Positions 35,400-44,408 of a stretch of DNA of 64,000 bases are shown piece by piece. Under the pieces are notes generated by a model that saw only the letters and a program-made list of their open reading frames with translations, was not told where the DNA came from and did not search any database. Position 1 is the first letter of the stretch; every line of letters begins with the position of its first letter. The translations under genes were made by a program, and so were the position numbers. This DNA is from Parvibaculum sp002684405 (lineage in GTDB: Bacteria > Pseudomonadota > Alphaproteobacteria > Parvibaculales > Parvibaculaceae): the NCBI GenBank assembly GCA_965140395.1, contig OZ223205.1:1091722-1155721 (forward strand), read 5' to 3'.

Positions 35400-36506
35400 A
35401 TGACGAACGGGTACGAACTCTATGGTGCCGAGGTGAGCTATTTCACCGGCAAGGTCCGCGCCTATCTGCGTTACAAGAAAATCCCTTTCGTGGAGACGAT
35501 CGCAAATCGCGAGGTCTACAAGACCGTCATCATGCCGCGCGTCGGCTGGCCGGTCATTCCCGTCATGGTGACGCCCGAAGGCGATACGCTGCAGGATTCC
35601 ACCGACATCATCGATGCGCTGGAAGTGCGTTTCCCCGACCCCTCCATCTATCCCGCCACGCCGCGCCAGCGCCTCGCCGCCCTGCTGCTGGAGGTCTATG
35701 GCGATGAATGGCTGAAGATTCCGGCCATGCATTACCGCTGGACGAAGAACCGGGAGTTTGCGATCGCCGAATTCGGCCGCCTCTCGCGTCCCGACCTGCC
35801 GGTTGAGGCGCAGCGCGAAATCGGCGAGGAGATGGCGAAGCCCTTTGCCGGCGCGCTGCCCGCCCTGGGCTGCACGGAAGCGTCGGGCCCGGCCATCGAG
35901 CGGAGCTATGAAGGGCTTCTCGCCGAGCTGGACGCGCATTTCGCCCATCACGACTATCTCTTCGGTTCGCGCCCTTCCATCGGCGATTTCGGGCTCATCG
36001 GCCCGCTCTATGCGCATCAATATCGCGATCCCGCATCCGGCGAGCTCATGAAGCGCGTCGCGCCCCATGTCGCAAAATGGGTCGAGCGGATGATGAAGCC
36101 GCCTCACCCCAAAGAGGGCGAGTTCCTGTCGGGAGACGACGTGCCGGACACGCTCATGCCGGTGCTTCAGCGCATGATGCGCGAATATCTGCCGGTCCTT
36201 CTCGCCACGGCGGAGCAGTTCAAAGCTTTCCTTGCCGCTCAGCCGGATGTGGCGAGCGGCGAGAAGGAACTGCCCCGCGCCATCGGCATGCACGACTTCA
36301 CGCTGGAAGGTGTGACGGAAAAGCGCGCCGTCTTCCTGTTCGACCTCTGGATGTTCCAGCGCCCGCTCGACTATCTGCGCTCGCTGGAAGGCGCAGATGG
36401 CGAGGCGGCCGGGAAGCTGTTGAATATGGCGGGCGGGGAAGCGATGATGGCCTTCCCGGACTATCCGCGGCTTGCCCGGCGCAATTTCAAGCACGCGCTC
36501 GCCTGA
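35400..36506 (+). CDS. Glutathione S-transferase-like protein with extended C-terminus
   Basis: 368 residues, longer than a classic GST (about 200-230). The N-terminal thioredoxin-like domain reads ELYGAEVSYFTGKVRAYLRY and WPVIPVMVTPEGDTLQDSTDIID, where the cis-Pro and the Asp-Ser glutathione contacts are visible. The GST C-terminal helical domain lies around 100-240 (SIGDFGLIGPLYAH), followed by about 120 further residues. Role in detoxification or redox is only inferred. Followed 58 bases later by the EncFtn-like gene on the same strand. Confidence 0.85.
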   Translation: MTNGYELYGAEVSYFTGKVRAYLRYKKIPFVETIANREVYKTVIMPRVGWPVIPVMVTPEGDTLQDSTDIIDALEVRFPDPSIYPATPRQRLAALLLEVYGDEWLKIPAMHYRWTKNREFAIAEFGRLSRPDLPVEAQREIGEEMAKPFAGALPALGCTEASGPAIERSYEGLLAELDAHFAHHDYLFGSRPSIGDFGLIGPLYAHQYRDPASGELMKRVAPHVAKWVERMMKPPHPKEGEFLSGDDVPDTLMPVLQRMMREYLPVLLATAEQFKAFLAAQPDVASGEKELPRAIGMHDFTLEGVTEKRAVFLFDLWMFQRPLDYLRSLEGADGEAAGKLLNMAGGEAMMAFPDYPRLARRNFKHALA

Positions 36507-36564
36507 CGCGACCGCGCCCTGGACGGACGAAAAACGAGAACCAGATCAGAAAGAAGGATCGCCC

Positions 36565-36852
36565 ATGTCGAGCGAAGGTCTCCACGAACCCTATGACAAG
36601 CTCTCCCCGGAAGCGCTGGACCTCCACCGCGCCATCGTCTCCCTGATGGAAGAGCTGGAGGCGGTGGACTGGTACAATCAGCGCGCCCAGAACACGACCG
36701 ATCCCGAACTGAAGAAAATCCTCGAGCACAATCGCGACGAGGAAATCGAACACGCCGTGATGGTGATGGAATGGCTGCGCCGCAACAATGAGCGCTTCGC
36801 CCATGAGATGAAGGAGCGCCTCTTCAAGGACAGCACCATCGGCGAGGACTGA
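36565..36852 (+). CDS. Encapsulated-ferritin-like (EncFtn) protein, no encapsulin nearby
   Basis: 95 residues. HRAIVSLMEELEAVDWYNQR and LEHNRDEEIEHAVMVMEWLRR are the two helices of the EncFtn family, which forms an annular decamer with an iron-oxidising site between subunits. Against Rhodospirillum rubrum EncFtn (recalled, ligands E32, E62, H65) the ligands here would be E30, E60 and H63, all present, along with entry-site E29 and E32 and W36/Y37. R. rubrum EncFtn carries a C-terminal encapsulin-targeting peptide; here the protein stops at FKDSTIGED. The next gene is an SDR on the other strand, so no encapsulin is adjacent. Confidence 0.85.
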   Translation: MSSEGLHEPYDKLSPEALDLHRAIVSLMEELEAVDWYNQRAQNTTDPELKKILEHNRDEEIEHAVMVMEWLRRNNERFAHEMKERLFKDSTIGED

Positions 36853-36868
36853 TTACGCGCGGTTGACC

Positions 36869-37663
36869 TTATGCGCGGTTGACCTGGCCGCCATCCACGA
36901 CAAAGACTTCGCCGGTGACGAAGCTCGCGCGCGGACTTGCGAGAAAGAGCGCGGCATCGGCGATTTCTTCCACCTGGCCGAACCGGCCGAGCGCCACTTC
37001 GCGCTTGATCCAGCGGCCCCAGGCATCCGGCCTCTCATCCACTCTCTGCTGCCAGTTGCCGCCCGGGAAAATGATATTGCCCGGCGCAATCGCGTTGATG
37101 CGGATGCCTTCCTTGCCGACGAGTTTGGCAAGCGAGGTCGTGAAATGGTTCACCCCCGCTTTCGACGCGCCATAGGTGAGCGTCGTGCCGAGCGACTCCA
37201 CGCCTGCGATGGAAGAGATGGTGATGATGTTCGCATCCTTGCGCTCTTCCGGCGGGCGCTTCAGGAAACGCCGCACCGCCTCGCGGGCGAGATAGACGGA
37301 GCCGAAGAGGTTCTGTTTGAAATCCGCTTCCCAGTCCTCGTCGCTCACATCGAAGCCGAGCGGTGCGCGCCCCAGCCCCACATTGGCAACGGCGCAGTGA
37401 AGCGGCCCCAGCCGTTCCTCCGCCGCGTCAAGCGCGGCGACAAGACCGGCCGATGACGTCATGTCGCCTGCAATGGTGCAGAGCTGCGTTTCCGCCACGC
37501 CCTTCTCGACCAGTGCCTTGCGCGCCGCATCGAGCGAGGCTTCGCCGCGCCCCGTCAGCGCAACCCTCGCGCCCTCGCGCAGGAAAGCCTCCGCCATGCC
37601 GAAGCCGATACCGCGGCTCGCGCCCGCGATGAAGACGTGTTTGCCGCCAAGTTCCAGATCCAT
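36869..37663 (-). CDS. SDR family oxidoreductase
   Basis: 264 residues, classical SDR. FIAGASRGIGFGMAEAF binds NAD(P), NVGLG replaces the usual NNAG, and ITISSIAGVES with TYGASKAGV supplies the Ser, Tyr and Lys of the catalytic triad. Substrate unknown; relatives act on 3-oxoacyl or sterol-like compounds. The last 16 bases including the stop codon are repeated directly downstream (36853-36868). Converges with the EncFtn-like gene. Confidence 0.88.
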   Translation of the reverse strand: MDLELGGKHVFIAGASRGIGFGMAEAFLREGARVALTGRGEASLDAARKALVEKGVAETQLCTIAGDMTSSAGLVAALDAAEERLGPLHCAVANVGLGRAPLGFDVSDEDWEADFKQNLFGSVYLAREAVRRFLKRPPEERKDANIITISSIAGVESLGTTLTYGASKAGVNHFTTSLAKLVGKEGIRINAIAPGNIIFPGGNWQQRVDERPDAWGRWIKREVALGRFGQVEEIADAALFLASPRASFVTGEVFVVDGGQVNRA

Positions 37664-37840
37664 CTGAGCCTCCCTCTGTTCGCCGACACTGTAGCGCGCG
37701 GCGGGGGCCGATCAAGCACATGACATTGACGTCGGGTTACGCAGGGCGTGCCGCCGGTCGCTTCCATCCTGCTTGTGACCGCTCTCCACGCTGCCTAGAC
37801 TTCTCTCAAAAGAACAATGAGGAACTCTGGGAGGAGGACC

Positions 37841-38674
<834 letters not shown>

Positions 38675-38708
38675 ACCCTGTCATATCTGTCTGGCAGGGA
38701 GGCCGGTC

Positions 38709-39881
38709 ATGAAAAAATTCGAAGTCGAGCGGATACCCTTCTATCTGCACTGGGAGGAGAAATCCGCCTTCAAGGAAACCTATGCGGGCGCGCATGACCG
38801 CATCGTGGTCGAAGGGCAATATCTGAAGCCGAAGGACGCACCGTCGAAAACGGTGCTCGTCTTCATGCACCCGACGGGCACGATGAACCTGCTGCCCATG
38901 CCGAACGCGCTGGCGGCGGCGGGCGTCCACGTCCTCACCTGTGGCAGCCGATACCCGCATAATGACAGTGCCCTCATCATGGAAAAGGTGCTGCTAGATC
39001 TCGGTGCCTATATCCGTTACGCGAAGGAAAAGCTCGGCTTCGAAAAAGTGATTCTGGCCGGCTGGTCCGGCGGTGGCTCGCTCTCGGCCTTCTATCAGTC
39101 GCAGGCGGAAAAGCCTTCCATCACGGCAACGCCCGCGGGCGATCCGGTGGATGTGGCGGGCGCGAACCTCATCCCCGCGGACGCGGTGATGTTCCTCGCC
39201 GCCCATGTCAGCCGCGCATTGACGCTCACCGAATGGCTCGACCCCTCGATCCGCAACGAACTCGATCCCGAAGATCGGGACCGCGAACTCGATCTCTACG
39301 ATCCGGAAAACCCGAACCAGCCGCCTTATACGCCGGAATTTCTGGACCGCTTCCGCGCCGCCCAGATCGCGCGGTCGGAAAAGATCGACAACTGGGTGAA
39401 GGAAAAACTCGACCGCCTGCGGAAAACGGGCCGCGAGAACGAGGAATATGCGTTCACCGTGCATGGCACCATGGCCGATCCGCGCTGGCTCGATCTCACC
39501 ATCGACCCCAATGACCGCAAGGGGCCGAACTGGTGCTTCATGGGCGATCCGAAAATCGTCAACATGTCGCCCGCCGGGCTTGCGCGCTATTCCTCGCTCC
39601 GCGCCTGGCTCTCGCAATGGTCCTATGCCGAAAGCCGCGCCAACGGGCCGAAATGCGCAGGCGACATTTCAAAACCCGTCCTCGTCATCGAAAACAGCGC
39701 GGATGATGGCTGCACGCCGTCCCATGCTGCGCGCCTGTTCAAAGGCGTAAAGCACGATGACAAGGAGTTTCATCGCATCGAGGGCGCAACGCACTATTAT
39801 ATCGGCCAGCCGGATAAGGCCGCCGAAGCGGTCGGCGTGATAGGGAACTGGCTTCGGAAAAAGGGGCTGCTCGAGCAGTAA
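38709..39881 (+). CDS. Alpha/beta hydrolase fold protein
   Basis: 390 residues. VLVFMHPTGTMNLLPMP precedes the nucleophile elbow GWSGGGSL (Ser about residue 120); ENSADDGCTPSHAA supplies the acid and EGATHYYIGQ the His. The strand order fits an alpha/beta hydrolase, with a charged insertion (about 180-260). Substrate unknown; position between a crotonase and another hydrolase suggests an acyl ester or thioester. The start follows GGCAGGGAGG. Confidence 0.85.
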   Translation: MKKFEVERIPFYLHWEEKSAFKETYAGAHDRIVVEGQYLKPKDAPSKTVLVFMHPTGTMNLLPMPNALAAAGVHVLTCGSRYPHNDSALIMEKVLLDLGAYIRYAKEKLGFEKVILAGWSGGGSLSAFYQSQAEKPSITATPAGDPVDVAGANLIPADAVMFLAAHVSRALTLTEWLDPSIRNELDPEDRDRELDLYDPENPNQPPYTPEFLDRFRAAQIARSEKIDNWVKEKLDRLRKTGRENEEYAFTVHGTMADPRWLDLTIDPNDRKGPNWCFMGDPKIVNMSPAGLARYSSLRAWLSQWSYAESRANGPKCAGDISKPVLVIENSADDGCTPSHAARLFKGVKHDDKEFHRIEGATHYYIGQPDKAAEAVGVIGNWLRKKGLLEQ

Positions 39882-39885
39882 CGAT

Positions 39886-40821
39886 ATGAATGGTGTAGTA
39901 ACGGCGCCCGCGCCTGTGGGCGAGCGCAAGAGTTGGCGCAATCGCGACGGCGAGATTTCCTTTATCGAATGGGCGGATGAAAGCAATGCGGATTGCCCGA
40001 CATTGCATTTCGCGCATGCCAACGGGTTCAATGGGCTGACTTACCGCCAGCTTCTGTCCCCACTCGCGAAGGACTTCCGCATCCGCGCCTGGGATGCGCG
40101 CGGCCATGGGCTGACGTCTCTGCCCGCCGATCCGGCCAACCTTCGTAACTGGTATGTCTATCGTGACGATCTCATCCGCTTCATCGAGGGGTGGGCCGAG
40201 GAAACGGGCGGCCCCGTCATGCTCGCCGGTCATTCTATGGGCGGCGCGCTGAGCGTGATGGCGGCGGCGGAACGGCCCGACCTTGTGCGTGGCCTGTTGC
40301 TGATCGACCCCGTGCTGATCCCCAACCATCAGCGCCGCCTCATCGGTCTGGCGCAGAAGCTCGGCATTGGCGGCTCGAACGGCTTCGCTCTTGCGCGCGG
40401 CGCGGAAAAGCGCCGGGCGGAATTTCCCGATGCGGAGACCGTGCTGCGCGCCTATACCGGCCGTGGCGCCTTCCGCAGCTGGCCGCAGGAGGTGATCGCG
40501 GACTATATCGAGGGCGGCACCGTGGCCCGCGCCGATGGTACGCTGGAACTTGCCTGCAAGCCCGCCTGGGAAGCGGCCAGTTTCCGCGCGCAAGGGCATG
40601 ACAGCATCTCGCCCATTGCGCAGCTCAAGGCGCCGTTCACCCTCATCTATGCCGGGCCTGGCAGCACCTGCCGCGCGCCTGCGCCCGCGCTCCTGGCCGC
40701 GCATGATCCGCAGGCGACCATCCTGCGCATCGGCCGGGCCTCGCATTTCATTCCCATGGAATTTCCCGAGACGATCCGCCGTGAGATGCTTGATCTTCAG
40801 GCCCGCATTGCGGCGGGCTGA
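39886..40821 (+). CDS. Alpha/beta hydrolase
   Basis: 311 residues. LHFAHANGFNGLTYRQLL (oxyanion loop), FRIRAWDARGHGLTSLP, and the nucleophile elbow MLAGHSMGGALSV place it in the classical alpha/beta-hydrolase group; the C-terminal His is in RASHFIPMEFPE. Probably cleaves an ester or C-C bond of an unknown substrate. Starts four bases after the preceding hydrolase stop, so translationally linked to it. Confidence 0.9.
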   Translation: MNGVVTAPAPVGERKSWRNRDGEISFIEWADESNADCPTLHFAHANGFNGLTYRQLLSPLAKDFRIRAWDARGHGLTSLPADPANLRNWYVYRDDLIRFIEGWAEETGGPVMLAGHSMGGALSVMAAAERPDLVRGLLLIDPVLIPNHQRRLIGLAQKLGIGGSNGFALARGAEKRRAEFPDAETVLRAYTGRGAFRSWPQEVIADYIEGGTVARADGTLELACKPAWEAASFRAQGHDSISPIAQLKAPFTLIYAGPGSTCRAPAPALLAAHDPQATILRIGRASHFIPMEFPETIRREMLDLQARIAAG

Positions 40822-40874
40822 CGGCTCTCCTATCATTCCTCAAACGCTGAACTCAGCCGCGCAAGGAACGCTCC

Positions 40875-41327
40875 ATGGCAGGCGTAATCCGATTTGGAGG
40901 GGCAGGTCTCATATCGCTTCTGGCGGTGTGCGCCGCTGCGCCTGCGCTCGCGGCGGAGCCGGAAAGCGCCCCGCGCTACGAGATGGAAAGGGTCGATGGC
41001 GGCTTTCTTCGCCTCGACCGGCAGACCGGTGAAATGTCCCATTGCCGTGAAATTCAGGGGGCCTGGGTCTGCCAGCTCGTGCCGGACGAACGCAAAGCCT
41101 ATGAAAAGCGTCTCGGCGAGCTGGAAAACAAAAATGCCGATCTGCGCAAGCGGCTGAACGACAAGGGGGCCGAGGCCGAGCTGCCCAGTGAGGAAGAGCT
41201 CGACAAGGCCTTCTCCTTTTTCGGGTCGTTCATGGATCGCTTTGCCGAGCTGGCGCGCGACTTCCGCGACCGTATGCGGAATATGGACGAGCCGTCCGCC
41301 CCCGCTCCGCAGTCGGACGATATCTGA
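40875..41327 (+). CDS. Periplasmic protein of unknown function
   Basis: 150 residues with a signal peptide (cleavage after about residue 27, AAPALA). Mature part: MERVDGGFLRLDRQTGEMSH-type segment containing two cysteines (HCREIQGAWVC, about residues 57 and 65), then a charged helix with coiled-coil character (about 72-100), and a C-terminal amphipathic stretch. Similar small alphaproteobacterial proteins are known but have no assigned role. Followed 12 bases later by a short GTG-started gene. Confidence 0.7.
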   Translation: MAGVIRFGGAGLISLLAVCAAAPALAAEPESAPRYEMERVDGGFLRLDRQTGEMSHCREIQGAWVCQLVPDERKAYEKRLGELENKNADLRKRLNDKGAEAELPSEEELDKAFSFFGSFMDRFAELARDFRDRMRNMDEPSAPAPQSDDI

Positions 41328-41339
41328 GGCGGTGAACGC

Positions 41340-41603
41340 GTGACCTTTCATCAGGTAAAGCCGCTGGTCTTCCCCGAGCGCGATCCGGACCGCCCGGCCA
41401 AGGAGGCGGCGCTGCGCCTGATGGACGGGCACGAACTGATGCGGCTTTACGAGGTCACGCGCAGCGCGGCGTCCGAGGCGCGCAAGCAGGGCGACATGGA
41501 AACGCTTTACCCGCTGGCGCGTGGGCTGAAGACCATCCAGCGTCTGGCGGGCGAACGCGGCCTCGTCATTCAGGCCCGCCGCCCGCGAAAAGGGAACGCC
41601 TGA
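41340..41603 (+). CDS. Small cytoplasmic protein of unknown function
   Basis: 87 residues from a GTG start 12 bases after the preceding stop. Contains KPLVFPERDPDRPAKEAALR and ARGLKTIQRLAGERGLV; no signal or membrane segment, predicted helical and basic. No family recognised. Ends three bases before the convergent thioesterase array. Confidence 0.55.
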   Translation: MTFHQVKPLVFPERDPDRPAKEAALRLMDGHELMRLYEVTRSAASEARKQGDMETLYPLARGLKTIQRLAGERGLVIQARRPRKGNA

Positions 41604-41606
41604 CCC

Positions 41607-42527
41607 TCAGACGCCGAGCCCGTCGATCACCAGACCTTCAAGCAGCGTCCGCATCTCGTCGGGGATGGGGATGGACTTGCGCGTTTCGAGGTCGAGCGCG
41701 ATGGCGACGGCTTCCGCTGTCGCCACGGCCTTGCCGCTCTCGACGTCGAACAGCCAATGGCACCAGGTATAGGTCTTGTTGCCGACTTCCTTGAGCCCGC
41801 TCCTCAGCGCCAGCACATCTCCCGCGGCGGGATGTCCTCGATAGATGAAGCGGTATTCCAGCGCCGCCCCGCCGACGCTCGGCGTCTTCGAGCGGTCGTC
41901 GCCCCGCGTCTGGGCGAGCAGGTTCGGAATCGAGTCCGATACGATCCCCATGAAGTGACGTGTCGAAAGCCGGCCTTGCGTGTCGCATTGCGGCGCCTGC
42001 ACCTCGCCCTGATAGGTATGCACCATGCCGAGCCCTTCCGCGTCCTTCAGCGATGGGGCCGGGCGCGGGTCGTACAGCGTCAGGCCCCGCGCCGCGCCAT
42101 GGGCGGGCAGCTCGATCAGAAGCGCATTGGCTTTTTCTTTCGCCTTGGCGGGCAGCGGTTTCATTTCGCGCGTGAACTCGTCCAGCAGCTCGACATCCGC
42201 CGTAAACGTCGCTGCCACTTCGCCGCTCGCCGTCGCGACCATCTCCTGATAGATGCGCAGCGAATAATCATGCACCTCCAGCACGCCGCCGCGCAGCCAG
42301 AAGGGCGCGCCGGGCCGCTGCTCGCGCAGAAAGCGCACATGATGGTCGCGCGCGAAAAGCCGTGCGCCTTCGCTTCTTACGAAACGGGGCCCGAGCCCCA
42401 GATGAACGCCGAGCGCGGCCAGCCCCTGCGTCGCCTTCTCGACATAGAACTGCACGTTCATATGCCCCATCTGGTCGCATTCCCATGTCTGCACGGCATT
42501 GCGCGCCAGTTCGATCATCCCGCTCAT
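41607..42527 (-). CDS. Double-hotdog acyl-CoA thioesterase, paralogue 3
   Basis: 306 residues, two 4HBT/hotdog domains. N-terminal active motif: TWECDQMGHMNVQFYVEKA (about 14-32), with the catalytic Asp of the DxxGHMN type. The C-terminal copy of the motif is degenerate: PQCDTQGRLSTRHF replaces the usual WECDxxGHMNxRFY, keeping Asp but losing His-Met-Asn. Third and last in a minus-strand array of three paralogues with 3-12 base gaps. Hydrolysis of an acyl-CoA is expected; probably only one half remains fully active. Confidence 0.85.
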   Translation of the reverse strand: MSGMIELARNAVQTWECDQMGHMNVQFYVEKATQGLAALGVHLGLGPRFVRSEGARLFARDHHVRFLREQRPGAPFWLRGGVLEVHDYSLRIYQEMVATASGEVAATFTADVELLDEFTREMKPLPAKAKEKANALLIELPAHGAARGLTLYDPRPAPSLKDAEGLGMVHTYQGEVQAPQCDTQGRLSTRHFMGIVSDSIPNLLAQTRGDDRSKTPSVGGAALEYRFIYRGHPAAGDVLALRSGLKEVGNKTYTWCHWLFDVESGKAVATAEAVAIALDLETRKSIPIPDEMRTLLEGLVIDGLGV

Positions 42528-42539
42528 GCTTCTATCCGT

Positions 42540-43448
42540 TCAGTTGTTATTCGTTGAGGCCAGCCGCGCCTTCACATCGTCGGGCAGCGTCACGGCCTTG
42601 CGTGTCGATTTATCGAAGAGAAGCCCCGCGCCCACGGCCTCGAAGGCCGGTTCGCCGGTTTCCCCGTTGAAGAGCCAGTGCCGGTAGCGCAGCGTGCGCG
42701 CGCTGTCGGCCGCGATAGCGGTGCGCACGACGATGGTCTGTCCGGCCATCAGCTCGCGCTTGTAGGAAAGCCGCGTTTCGACCGTCGCGGTCGCGAGCCC
42801 GCGCGCCGCCTGTTCGTGCCGCCCGAGCCCCGCATGCGCCCACATATGGCCTTGCGCGTCGGAGACCCGCGCCATGAAGAAGCGCGTATTCATATGTCCA
42901 TTGCTGTCGCATTCCCACGGCGCGACGGCGGAGCGGTTCGTCTCCACCATGCCCAGCTCGTCGGCCCGCGCGAGAGAGATGTCGCGCGTCAGCGTATCGG
43001 CGGCAAGAGAACGCGGCGCGGCATATTCCGGCATCTCCGTCATCATCTCCGCCGCCTTCTCCCGCACATGCGCCGGCCAGGGCGTCAGCTTGCGCCTGTC
43101 GAGATCGAAATGGCCGACATCGAGCGTCAGCGTCGCCGCCAGCCGGTCGTCCAGTATCTCGCGAACCTCCTGATAAACGCGCATCGTCTTCTCGCGCACT
43201 TCCACGATGCCGGAGCGGATCAGCACGAGATCGCTTGCGCGCAATTCCCGGTGAAAGCGGATGTGATGTTCCAGCGCGACATAGGTCGTGCGTTCGCGCG
43301 CCTGATGCTCATAACCGATCCCCAGCGCCGCGCGCAGGTTGAAATGCGCGTCCGACGCCTTGCCGACATAATGCTGGATATTCATATGGCCCATCTCGTC
43401 GCATTCCTGCAACGAGACATACCCGCGATATGTATCGATCAGCGCCAC
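42540..43448 (-). CDS. Double-hotdog acyl-CoA thioesterase, paralogue 2
   Basis: 302 residues. Both halves carry the signature: LQECDEMGHMNIQHY (about 13-27) and PWECDSNGHMNTRFF (about 176-190). It starts three bases after paralogue 1 ends. Each half has the length of a YbgC-type thioesterase (about 140), so the protein mimics a dimer in one chain. Substrate unknown. Confidence 0.87.
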   Translation of the reverse strand: MALIDTYRGYVSLQECDEMGHMNIQHYVGKASDAHFNLRAALGIGYEHQARERTTYVALEHHIRFHRELRASDLVLIRSGIVEVREKTMRVYQEVREILDDRLAATLTLDVGHFDLDRRKLTPWPAHVREKAAEMMTEMPEYAAPRSLAADTLTRDISLARADELGMVETNRSAVAPWECDSNGHMNTRFFMARVSDAQGHMWAHAGLGRHEQAARGLATATVETRLSYKRELMAGQTIVVRTAIAADSARTLRYRHWLFNGETGEPAFEAVGAGLLFDKSTRKAVTLPDDVKARLASTNNN

Positions 43449-43451
43449 GCG

Positions 43452-44372
43452 TCAGGCCTCCAGCGCGCGAACATGCGGTGCGATTTTCGCGCGGTCCTCA
43501 TCGGTGAAATTCACCGTCCGGCGCGCCTTGAGATCGAGCATCACGGCAACCGCTTCGCCCGTCGCCACCGGCATGCCGGTTTCCGCATCGAACATGTAAT
43601 GGACGAAGGTCAGCGTCTTGTTCTCCATGCGCGTCAGCGTGCTCTTGACGACGAGCATCATGCCGGAGCGCACGTCGTTCAGATAGTTGAGCCGCATCTC
43701 CAGCACCACCGTGCCGCGGTGTTCTTTCTGCAGGCGCGTCTTCTCCATGCCGACCGCCTGCCAGAGATGGCCCGCCCCGTCGGAAAAGCGCCCCATATAG
43801 AAGCGGCTGTTCATATGGCCGAAATCGTCGCATTCCCACGGCATCACCGCGCCGCGATAGATTTCGATGAAGCCGCGCGCCTCCGCCTCCGCCAGCGTGA
43901 TATGCGGCATGCGCACTTCGCGCGTCACGCTGCGCGGCTGGGCATGGTCGGGCAGGGGCGCGGTAATCGCCTTTGCCTTCTCATGCGCCTCCTGCGGCCA
44001 GGCGATGAGCTTGCGCGCCTCGAGGTCGAAATGCCCGCTCACCGCGATACAGGTCGCGGCGATGTCGTCCGTCGCGCTGTTCAGAAGCTCGTGATAGCTC
44101 ACCAGCGTCTTCTCGCGCAGCTCGATCACGCGCGAGCGCATATTCATCATGTCGCCGGCGCGCAGCTCGCGCAGGAACCGGAAATGCTCTTCCAGCGCCA
44201 CCATGGCGCGGCCTTCTTCGTGGATCTGCGAGGGCGAAAGCCCCAGCGCATGCCGCAGGTAGAAGGCCGCGTCGGAGGCGCGCACCACATAGAACTGCAC
44301 GTTCATATGGCCGACATCGTCGCATTCCCACGTATTCACGCTGCCGCGATACGAGTCGATGAAATCACTCAT
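43452..44372 (-). CDS. Double-hotdog acyl-CoA thioesterase, paralogue 1
   Basis: 306 residues. Two intact signatures: TWECDDVGHMNVQFY (about 13-27) and PWECDDFGHMNSRFY (about 178-192). First gene of the three-member array. The esterase gene 36 bases upstream (44409-45380) is on the same strand, so all four may be transcribed together. Expected role: release of free acids from acyl-CoA. Confidence 0.87.
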   Translation of the reverse strand: MSDFIDSYRGSVNTWECDDVGHMNVQFYVVRASDAAFYLRHALGLSPSQIHEEGRAMVALEEHFRFLRELRAGDMMNMRSRVIELREKTLVSYHELLNSATDDIAATCIAVSGHFDLEARKLIAWPQEAHEKAKAITAPLPDHAQPRSVTREVRMPHITLAEAEARGFIEIYRGAVMPWECDDFGHMNSRFYMGRFSDGAGHLWQAVGMEKTRLQKEHRGTVVLEMRLNYLNDVRSGMMLVVKSTLTRMENKTLTFVHYMFDAETGMPVATGEAVAVMLDLKARRTVNFTDEDRAKIAPHVRALEA

Positions 44373-44408
44373 GACGAATCTGATCCTGTATCGGGTGGAA
44401 ACGGCAGC

